DNA of 38,444 nucleotides from Sphingobium sp. (GTDB taxonomy: Bacteria > Pseudomonadota > Alphaproteobacteria > Sphingomonadales > Sphingomonadaceae): positions 1 through 38,444 of the forward strand of contig JAGNYO010000021.1 in the NCBI GenBank assembly GCA_017984895.1. The letters are read 5' to 3'. The notes beneath the pieces were generated by a model, which was not told the origin of the DNA, did not search any database, and was given only the letters and a program-made list of their open reading frames with translations. Each line of letters opens with the position of its first letter. The first letter of the stretch is position 1. Positions 1 to 5,404 of this stretch are shown piece by piece. Made by a program: the position numbers and the translations under genes.

Positions 1-383
1 GTAGGGGCGTCGGGCCGCAAAGGGGATGACCGGGTCCGGGGAGTGGCGCTCATGCTCCGCTCGCTCGGGTGCTCCTCATCCCGTGCGCGATCCGGCCAAC
101 CATAATTGCCATTGAGCCCCGTACTTGCCTCTGCGGCAAGCGCACCACCGCTTAATACGGGAAGAGCAGGACCGCTGGCCCGCCACACAAGCACAGGCGC
201 ATCCATCGAATGCGCCAGACCATAAGTGTCCTCGATGCCCAATGCCCGTGGCAGGACACGCCGACCGTTTTTCCTCTCTCATTGCCGGAGTATGCGGGCC
301 TGCGCCTGCCGATCCAACAGGTTCACGTGCGCGTCCTTGCATTCTTTGTGGTCCATTTCTCAAGCGAAACAGGAATGCGCATT
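1..383. other. Left edge without a confident gene
   Basis: No convincing gene is seen here. One minus-strand reading frame is open from about position 206 (ATG, reads MDAPVLVWRASGP) to the left edge with no stop, so it could be the N-terminus of a gene cut by the window. The frame contains a rare TTA codon, has no clear Shine-Dalgarno sequence, and recalls no family. The shorter open frames on both strands are Arg/Cys/Pro-rich in the way out-of-frame GC-rich DNA is. Confidence 0.2.
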
Positions 384-785
384 TCACTGCGGAAACAGCT
401 CTTCATGGGTTTCGGCGGTGCGCCCATAATAGACGACGCGCCGTCCCGGCAACGAGACGAGATAGCCTGCACAGCCAGCAGCCATCACGGAATCGCAGAA
501 GGCGGCATAGCTGTAGGCGGCCCCGTTGCCCTGCGCCCAGCGCACCAGTGACGCTATGCCTGCACTGTCGAACGCGGATGCGACCGGGTGGCGGGAATGC
601 GGTATGTCGAAAGCGATGGTGTCTCCGTCCGGCAGATAGTAGGTCTGGCGGCGGCTGCGATAATCTACCGCATAGCCTTCGAAGCCCGCCTCGGCGAGCG
701 TGCCGATGATTTCCGGGAACCCAAGGCTGCCTTCATAAGCGGCATTGAGGCAGTTTTGGGCAATAGCAGTCAGGGTCGCGTCCAT
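384..785 (-). CDS. DUF1398 family protein (YbcV-like)
   Basis: A 133-residue soluble protein with no signal peptide or membrane segment. The order of motifs matches the DUF1398 family: an N-terminal helix, then FPEIIGTLAEAGFEGYAVDYRSR, a central segment around IPHSRHPVASAF, and a C-terminal block AAFCDSVMAAGCAGYLVSLPGRRVVYYGR. Family members are small proteins of unknown biochemical role, some loosely annotated as phage envelope proteins. The ATG at 785 is preceded by AAGGAG with 8 nt spacing. It lies 40 nt downstream of the marR-type gene on the same strand and is probably transcribed with it, so it is a likely target of that regulator. Family call fairly sure; function unknown. Confidence 0.75.
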   Translation of the reverse strand: MDATLTAIAQNCLNAAYEGSLGFPEIIGTLAEAGFEGYAVDYRSRRQTYYLPDGDTIAFDIPHSRHPVASAFDSAGIASLVRWAQGNGAAYSYAAFCDSVMAAGCAGYLVSLPGRRVVYYGRTAETHEELFPQ

Positions 786-825
786 GGATAATTCTCCTTA
801 CAAACGATGGTGAGGGTGCATCGGG

Positions 826-1278
826 CTAATCGACAGGTGCGGTTGACAGAGCGTGCTTTTCGATCAGGGTCTGTAACAGGCTTCTCAGCAGCGCCTGCTC
901 CTCGCACCTCATCACGCCAAAGAATGCCGCATCGTTACTGTCGGCGAGCTGGGCGAGAACGGGAACCTTCTCCGCACCCGCCGGGGAAAGCGACACGCTA
1001 AAACCGCGCTTGTCCGTGGGGTTGTCGGTGCGGGCTATCAGCCCCTTTTCCAGCAACCGGTCGGTTAGCTTGCTGATCGCGCCTTTGGTCATTCCCATCT
1101 TCGCGGCCAGAGCCGACGGGGCAATACCCTCATTGCCGTAAAGCGAGCGCAGCATCACCCATTCCGCAACAGTCACACCCTCGCGCATCAATTTGCGCGC
1201 GAACTGGTGAGACACCGCGTTGGACACCATGCGGAGCAGATATCCGCTATGCTGGGCGAGATCGGAAACGATGGGCAT
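826..1278 (-). CDS. MarR-family transcriptional regulator
   Basis: A 150-residue winged-helix regulator of typical MarR length. The recognition region reads VAEWVMLRSLYGNEGIAPSA, then LAAKMGMTKGAISKLTDRL, followed by the wing LIARTDNPTDKRGFSVSLSPAG with its usual D-x-R-G turn. MarR proteins dimerise, bind short palindromes and are often released by small phenolic or oxidising ligands; the ligand here cannot be read from sequence. The start at 1278 has GGAG upstream. A near-perfect 18-bp inverted repeat lies just upstream over the presumed -10 box, which suggests autoregulation, and the DUF1398 gene follows in the same direction. Confidence 0.88.
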   Translation of the reverse strand: MPIVSDLAQHSGYLLRMVSNAVSHQFARKLMREGVTVAEWVMLRSLYGNEGIAPSALAAKMGMTKGAISKLTDRLLEKGLIARTDNPTDKRGFSVSLSPAGAEKVPVLAQLADSNDAAFFGVMRCEEQALLRSLLQTLIEKHALSTAPVD

Positions 1279-1290
1279 GATATCTCCAAT

Positions 1291-1330
1291 TAGTTTACTA
1301 GGAAACTACATTGAAAAAATCTCCTGTCAA
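1291..1330 (-). promoter_or_regulatory. Promoter with MarR-type operator
   Basis: On the minus strand a consensus TTGACA -35 box occupies 1330-1325. After 16 nt comes TAGTTT (1308-1303) as a possible -10. The -10 lies inside an inverted repeat, TAGTTTACTAGGAAACTA on the plus strand (1291-1308), imperfect only in the central positions. The arrangement fits a promoter that the MarR protein blocks by binding over the -10. Confidence 0.55.
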
Positions 1331-1360
1331 GGGATCGCTTGCGCCAGTGCTTACAGCTTC

Positions 1361-1409
1361 AGAGTGTGATGCGAAAAAGGGAGAACCGGTTTTTCGCGGT
1401 AGATCGCAC
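1361..1409. repeat. Alphaproteobacterial intergenic palindromic repeat
   Basis: An extended imperfect palindrome. The inner arms are GCGAAAAA (1371-1378) and TTTTTCGC (1390-1397) around an ACCGGT core. The outer arms are GTGTGAT (1364-1370) and ATCGCAC (1403-1409), with one G-T mismatch. It resembles the abundant intergenic element of rhizobial and sphingomonad genomes (a hairpin around GAAAA...AACCGGTTTTTCG). It sits between the 3' end of the Nudix gene and the promoter of the marR gene. I see no second copy in this window. Confidence 0.5.
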
Positions 1410-1461
1410 GATACCAGAGATTTCTGGAGCCGGATGGGATTTAACCAGATCTCATCAGTGT

Positions 1462-2004
1462 CTAACGCAGAAAATCCGCTCCCAGCGCCACCAGCAGCTT
1501 GACGTCGATCGCCAGTCCATCCGCCCGGCGCGCGGCGAGGAAGCCGTGGATGTCGGCCAGCGGCGCGCGGTGGACGGTGATGTTCTCGCCCTCATGCCCG
1601 CCGCCAGCGCCGGTGCGCGTCAGGCCTTCCGCCCGAAACAGGGTGAAACTCTCGGACACCAGCCCCGGCGAGCTGTAATACTCGCCCAGGTCGCGCATAT
1701 GGGCGGCGCGATAGCCGGTTTCCTCCTCCAGCTCGCGGATCGCGGCGGCGGCGGCATCTTCGTCCTCCGATCCTGCCTCGTCGCCTACCAGCCCGGCGGG
1801 CAGCTCGAGGCAGGCGCGGCCCAGCGGCACGCGGAACTGCTCGACGAGGATGAGGTGCGGCCCGTCGTCGCCGCTCTCGTCGACCGCGAGGATCACCGCG
1901 GCGCGTATGCCCCGGCTGCGCGACACATATTCCCACGGGCCTTCGCGTTTCGCGGTTATATATTTCCCCGCCCACATGATTTCGGGCGTGCTGTGTCCGG
2001 GCAT
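1462..2004 (-). CDS. Nudix hydrolase, ADP-ribose pyrophosphatase type
   Basis: A 180-residue Nudix protein. The Nudix box is recognisable at residues 68-98: ELPAGLVG, a slightly long acidic loop, then [12 protein letters not shown] with the metal-binding RELxEE. The preceding [18 protein letters not shown] is typical of ADP-sugar pyrophosphatases, which hydrolyse ADP-ribose or similar nucleotide diphosphates to two monophosphates. The frame is open far upstream, but the ATG at 2004 gives a normal N-terminus ([13 protein letters not shown]) with AGGA 7 nt before it. It starts 14 nt after the TPM-domain gene ends, as the last gene of the lemA operon. Confidence 0.85.
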   Translation of the reverse strand: MPGHSTPEIMWAGKYITAKREGPWEYVSRSRGIRAAVILAVDESGDDGPHLILVEQFRVPLGRACLELPAGLVGDEAGSEDEDAAAAAIRELEEETGYRAAHMRDLGEYYSSPGLVSESFTLFRAEGLTRTGAGGGHEGENITVHRAPLADIHGFLAARRADGLAIDVKLLVALGADFLR

Positions 2005-2018
2005 GAGGTGTCCTGTGG

Positions 2019-2699
2019 TTAGAGTTCGATCAGCCGGTCCGGCAGTTCGTTGGGGTTGGTGCCGGTCTTGGGCCGCTGCTCGGCCAAAATGGCGCCCAGC
2101 ATGGCGATCGCCTCGATCATGCCGTCCGCCGTGCGGCCCTCTCGCACGGCACGGATCAGCGCCGCCATCGCGTCGCCCCAGCGTTCGGGCGCGACGGCGC
2201 TGCTGATCGCGCTGTCGGCCACGATCTCGGCCCGGTGCTCGGCGAGCGAGAGGTAGAGCAATATCGCGGTGCTGGCGCGGGTGCGCCCCTCGGCGCTGGC
2301 GCGGAAAATCGTCACCGCTTGCCGCCGCACCCTGCGCGCTTTGGTGGAATCCGGGGTGAGCGCGAGGCGGAGCGGCATCCACGTGAGGGAGTAGCGGAGA
2401 AACAGGAACACGAGGATTTGCGCCCCGAGCAACAGGCAGAGCAGCGTCCATGTGGGCAGGTCATGCTGCCACCCGCCCAACAGCCTGATCGCGGTGTCGG
2501 TGAACCAGCCCGGAAAGGCCGCCACCAGCGCGAGCAGACTCAGCATCCCGGCCACGGCATAATGCAGGCCGACATCATGATAGGCGTCTGACCGAGGGGC
2601 GATGACGGTGACGATCTCGCCATCGGTCGCATCTTCCGCCGCGCGCACGGCGGCGCTGATCCGGTCATGATCGGCTTCGCTCAAGGAAAATCGCGCCAT
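2019..2699 (-). CDS. TPM-domain membrane protein
   Basis: A 226-residue protein. Its N-terminus ([34 protein letters not shown]) is the beginning of a TPM domain, interrupted by two hydrophobic segments (about residues 45-70 and 77-103), with the domain continuing in [21 protein letters not shown] and a C-terminal helical part. TPM proteins are named after TLP18.3/Psb32/MOLO-1 and include phosphatase-like and membrane-protein-maintenance members; the role here is unknown. The chosen ATG at 2699 overlaps the upstream gene's TGA by one base, implying translational coupling. A longer frame upstream reads only Arg/Phe-rich antisense of the neighbour's glycine tail. Confidence 0.8.
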   Translation of the reverse strand: MARFSLSEADHDRISAAVRAAEDATDGEIVTVIAPRSDAYHDVGLHYAVAGMLSLLALVAAFPGWFTDTAIRLLGGWQHDLPTWTLLCLLLGAQILVFLFLRYSLTWMPLRLALTPDSTKARRVRRQAVTIFRASAEGRTRASTAILLYLSLAEHRAEIVADSAISSAVAPERWGDAMAALIRAVREGRTADGMIEAIAMLGAILAEQRPKTGTNPNELPDRLIEL

Positions 2700-3484
2700 C
2701 ACCAGCCTCCTGATGCCCCGCCGCCGCCGAAGCCGCCACCGCCGCCGGAAAAACCGCCTCCGCCTGACGACCATCCGCCACCGCTGCTTCCGCCTCCGCC
2801 GATGCCCGGACCCCAGAGGATCACCGGCAGCGCCCCATTGCGATAGGCGCGGCCCGCACGGCCACGCAGCAGCATCGGCAGGATGATGAACATGAAGATA
2901 AGGAAGATCGCGACTAGCACCTGTCCCTTGTCCTCGCCGCCCTGCTGCTCCTGCGCGGCCTGAGCGGCGAGCTTTTTCGCCTCTTCGGGCGGCAGCATGA
3001 GGATGCGCACCAGCTCGTCCGTCCCCGCCATAATCCCGCCGGGATAATCGCCCTGCTTGAAGTGCGGCACGATGCTGTTGCGGATGATCCGGCCAGACAG
3101 CGCATCGGTCAGCACACCCTCAAGGCCGTAACCGACCTCGATCCGCACCTTGCGTTCCTGAGGCGCGATGATGAGCAGCGCGCCATCATCCCGACCCTTG
3201 TCGCCGATGCCCCAGTGATCGCCCAGCCGAAAGCCGTAATCCGCGATGTCATAACCGCCCAGGTCCGCTATCGTAACCACGACCAGTTGCCGCTGGCTCT
3301 GCTGCTCCAGCCGCGTCAGCTTGGCCTCGAGAGAGATTTCCTGCGCGGGGCTGAGGAGATTGGCAGCATCGACCACACGCCCGCTCAGTGCGGGAAACTG
3401 CTGCGCCTCCGCCGCGCCCGGCAGAAACAGGCCCACCATGAGCAACAGCGCATAAAGGCGCGTCAGCAGGTGCAAAGCGCGCAT
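2699..3484 (-). CDS. TPM-domain protein with glycine-rich tail (YgcG-like)
   Basis: A 261-residue exported protein. The signal peptide is LLTRLYALLLMVGLFLPGAAEA, with cleavage after AEA. The TPM domain follows, from FPALSGRVVDAANLLS through VTIADLGGYDIADYGFRLGDHWGIG and GALLIIAPQERKVRIEVGYGLEG. A hydrophobic anchor (VLVAIFLIFMFIILPMLL) comes next, and the protein ends in a Gly/Ser-rich low-complexity tail. This is the YgcG/Rv2345-type layout usually found beside LemA. It starts 10 nt after lemA. I chose the ATG at 3484 because it opens directly on the signal peptide; the frame extends upstream without coding character. The molecular role of such proteins is unsettled. Confidence 0.88.
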   Translation of the reverse strand: MRALHLLTRLYALLLMVGLFLPGAAEAQQFPALSGRVVDAANLLSPAQEISLEAKLTRLEQQSQRQLVVVTIADLGGYDIADYGFRLGDHWGIGDKGRDDGALLIIAPQERKVRIEVGYGLEGVLTDALSGRIIRNSIVPHFKQGDYPGGIMAGTDELVRILMLPPEEAKKLAAQAAQEQQGGEDKGQVLVAIFLIFMFIILPMLLRGRAGRAYRNGALPVILWGPGIGGGGSSGGGWSSGGGGFSGGGGGFGGGGASGGW

Positions 3485-3494
3485 GAAAGGGCGG

Positions 3495-4097
3495 TCAGCT
3501 ACCGAAATCGACCTTGGGCGCAACATCGGCATTTGGGCTGGTTGCGTGATAGGGCGCCATCGGCTTGGCCCCGCGTATCGCCGCGCCAATCATATCCGGG
3601 AAGGTGCGCACCCGCGTATTATACTCCTGCACCGCCTCATTATATTTGATGATCGCGGTCGAGATACGGTTTTCCGTGCCCTCGAGCTGCACCTGAAGAT
3701 CCTGGAAATTCTGGTTGAACTTGATGTCCGGATAGGCCTCCACCGTGGCGAGCAGGCGTCCGAGCGACTGACTCAGCGCACCCTGCGCGCTGGCAAACTG
3801 CGCCATCTTGGCGGTATCGCCCAGATCCTCGGTGCTCACCTGAATGGAGGTCGCTTTCGCACGCGCCTCTACCACGGCAGTAAGCGTATCCTGTTCCGCC
3901 CGAGCCGCACCCTTCACCGTAGCGACAAGATTGGGAATAAGGTCCGCGCGGCGCTGATATTGCGCCTGAACATCCGCCCAGCGGGCCTTGGCTGCTTCCT
4001 CTGCCGTAGGAATGCTGTTGATACCGCAGGCGGAAAGCGCCAGCGCGAGCAGCGTGATGATCGCTGCGCGTATGGGAAATGCGCGTGATGTAGGCAT
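3495..4097 (-). CDS. LemA family lipoprotein
   Basis: A 200-residue protein that begins with a lipoprotein signal (AAIITLLALALSAC, lipobox LSAC). The LemA domain follows: QAQYQRRADLIPNLVATVKG, ending in NRISTAIIKYNEAVQEYNTRVRTFP. These two blocks are the family signature. The domain is a helical bundle, probably facing the periplasm. LemA genes commonly precede TPM-domain genes, as here. A good Shine-Dalgarno (GGGGGA) precedes the ATG at 4097. It is the first gene of a minus-strand operon lemA-TPM-TPM-Nudix, divergent from mscL across about 130 nt. The function of the module in envelope maintenance is inferred, not proven. Confidence 0.9.
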   Translation of the reverse strand: MPTSRAFPIRAAIITLLALALSACGINSIPTAEEAAKARWADVQAQYQRRADLIPNLVATVKGAARAEQDTLTAVVEARAKATSIQVSTEDLGDTAKMAQFASAQGALSQSLGRLLATVEAYPDIKFNQNFQDLQVQLEGTENRISTAIIKYNEAVQEYNTRVRTFPDMIGAAIRGAKPMAPYHATSPNADVAPKVDFGS

Positions 4098-4225
4098 GAG
4101 TCCGTCCCCCGTGGGTTTACTGCCATGAATTTAGTGTCGCCACCGGCGCTATGCAACAACTGGACAGCAAACTGGTTCCATGCAAGTCTCTTGTTTACTG
4201 AAATGCAATGGGGGGAGTGAACGGA

Positions 4226-4654
4226 ATGTCGATAATTTCTGAGTTCAAGGATTTTATCGCGCGCGGCAATGTCATGGATCTGGCGGTCGGCGTCATCATC
4301 GGTGCGGCGTTCGGCAAAATTACGACTTCTTTGACCGAGGACGTTATCATGCCGGTGCTGGGCTGGCTGTTCGGCGGGTTCGATTTTTCACAGCATTTCA
4401 TCCGGCTGGGCGCGCTTCCTGCTGGCTTCAAGGGCAATCCCGCCAGCTATGCGGACCTCAAGGCCGCCGGTGTTGCCATGCTGGGCTGGGGCCAGTTTCT
4501 CACGGTCATCATCAATTTCGTCATACTCGCCTTCATCATCTTCCTGATGATCCGCGCGGTGAACCGGATGATGGCGCCCAAGGTAGAGGCTCCCACTGGC
4601 CCGAGTGAAGAGACACAGTTGTTGCGGGAAATCCGCGATTCGCTTAAGAAATAG
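4226..4654 (+). CDS. mscL: Large-conductance mechanosensitive channel MscL
   Basis: A 142-residue inner-membrane channel that opens under membrane tension to release solutes during hypo-osmotic shock. The start [19 protein letters not shown] is followed by transmembrane helix 1 ([17 protein letters not shown]), the periplasmic loop ([14 protein letters not shown]...), helix 2 ([25 protein letters not shown]) and a C-terminal helix ending [13 protein letters not shown]. The start at 4226 matches other MscL N-termini and has GGGGAG 9-10 nt upstream; an in-frame ATG at 4208 would add six residues but overlaps that ribosome-binding site. Confidence 0.95.
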   Translation: MSIISEFKDFIARGNVMDLAVGVIIGAAFGKITTSLTEDVIMPVLGWLFGGFDFSQHFIRLGALPAGFKGNPASYADLKAAGVAMLGWGQFLTVIINFVILAFIIFLMIRAVNRMMAPKVEAPTGPSEETQLLREIRDSLKK

Positions 4655-4675
4655 AGGCTGGAGCAGGATCTGGCC

Positions 4676-4704
4676 TTTTCCTCGCCATAATCCACCCCTA
4701 TATA
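4676..4704 (+). promoter_or_regulatory. Possible ssrA promoter
   Basis: TATATA at 4699-4704 would be a good -10 box. TTTTCC at 4676-4681, 17 nt upstream, is a weak -35. It precedes the first stem of the tmRNA precursor by about 7 nt. Confidence 0.35.
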
Positions 4705-4710
4705 GATGCT

Positions 4711-4980
4711 GTCGGTTTCGGCCGACTATGGCGATAAATTGTGCCGTGTAATAGATGCAGCGGACCCGGGGGCAGTACCCGGCGGCTCCACCATATTCCC
4801 TGATCGCTCAGGGCATCTGACGGGGCCGAACCAGGATCGACGTGTATTCAAAGGCGGTGTTTTCGCTCGGGCTGAGTAACCCGATCAAGGCTCAAAACCG
4901 ATAAGTGCCAACGATAACGAAGCACTTGCTCTTGCAGCGTAATTGAGGGCCTCACGGCCTGACATTACCCTAACAGAACG
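4711..4980 (+). ncRNA. ssrA: Permuted two-piece tmRNA
   Basis: tmRNA rescues stalled ribosomes by acting first as an alanine tRNA and then as an mRNA for a degradation tag. The gene has the circularly permuted order of alphaproteobacteria. The acceptor piece comes first: a hairpin at 4711-4726, a T arm with stem CCGGG/CCCGG around GGCAGTA, and CCA ending at 4793. A short spacer of about 28 nt, presumably removed, follows. The coding piece starts at 4822 with GGGGCCG. GGGGCCG pairs with CGGCTCC (4783-4789) over 7 bp, with the G3-U70 wobble used by alanyl-tRNA synthetase. The tag frame at 4907-4942 reads ANDNEALALAA then TAA. The 3' limit is uncertain: the hairpin array downstream may belong to the same RNA. 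Confidence 0.93.
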
Positions 4981-4982
4981 CG

Positions 4983-5148
4983 GCTGGGCCAGCCGGGCAA
5001 CAGAATGGATTCCAGCGGCCGCCGGAGGGCCGGGCAACAGAACCTCCGGCACTTATCTCTCAAAAGCGCGTGGCACCGGGCAACAGAAGCCACCCACCCA
5101 CCTCCTCCGGTTCGGGCGGAGGGCCGGGCAACAGAACCTCCGGCACTT
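4983..5148 (+). repeat. Tandem array of four hairpins with an invariant 14-nt loop
   Basis: Four stem-loops show the loop GCCGGGCAACAGAA (ACCGGGCAACAGAA in the third) at 4992-5005, 5029-5042, 5075-5088 and 5123-5136. The stems differ but each is self-complementary: CCA/TGG continued by GCTGG/CCAGC (4983-4991 and 5006-5016), CCGGAGG/CCTCCGG (5022-5028 and 5043-5049), GTGGC/GCCAC (5070-5074 and 5089-5093), CGGAGG/CCTCCG (5117-5122 and 5137-5142). Units 2 and 4 also share a 32-nt direct repeat (5023-5054 and 5117-5148). Different stems around a fixed loop indicate selection on RNA structure. No terminator separates the array from the tmRNA tag, so it may be the 3' part of the tmRNA coding piece, or a separate or attached small RNA. 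Confidence 0.8.
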
Positions 5149-5404
5149 TCCACGTATCCTGATATATCGCTGCCCGCACTGCCTGGCCGTAGTTCAAGGC
5201 CGTGGCCGTCGCGCCACACGCATGAGCGCTTTTTGTGCACTGCACCGCAATTCACAAATCTGCAACAAAAGCGAAACCTCGCTGTCATGAACCCCTTCTA
5301 GGGGCATCGCCGAGGGGCAGGAGAACAGGCTCTTCCTTCGGCTTCCAGTCGATTCGCGACTGCCGATCCGATGCAATCAGGTTCGATATAAAGGGATATC
5401 ACCC
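5149..5404 (+). other. Non-coding leader upstream of the TonB receptor gene
   Basis: About 250 nt without a convincing gene between the hairpin array and the receptor gene. It contains a small CCCC/GGGG hairpin at 5292-5304 and ends in the receptor's ribosome-binding site AAGGGA. No clear rho-independent terminator or riboswitch is recognisable, so read-through from ssrA into the receptor gene cannot be excluded. Confidence 0.4.

Noticed and set aside
1-206. Minus-strand open frame running off the left edge
   Set aside because: No clear ribosome-binding site or recognisable motif and one rare TTA codon. Mentioned only as a low-confidence edge possibility.
125-709. Long plus-strand open frame over the DUF1398 gene
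   Set aside because: Arg/Cys/Pro-rich composition of a shadow frame; the opposite strand encodes a recognisable protein with a good ribosome-binding site.
4983-5148. CRISPR array
   Set aside because: The units have variable stems and no spacer-repeat regularity, spacing is uneven, and no cas genes are present.
4943-5301. Open frames of about 60-115 codons across the hairpin array
   Set aside because: They run through structured RNA repeats, lack ribosome-binding sites, and their repeated peptides merely reflect the DNA repeats.
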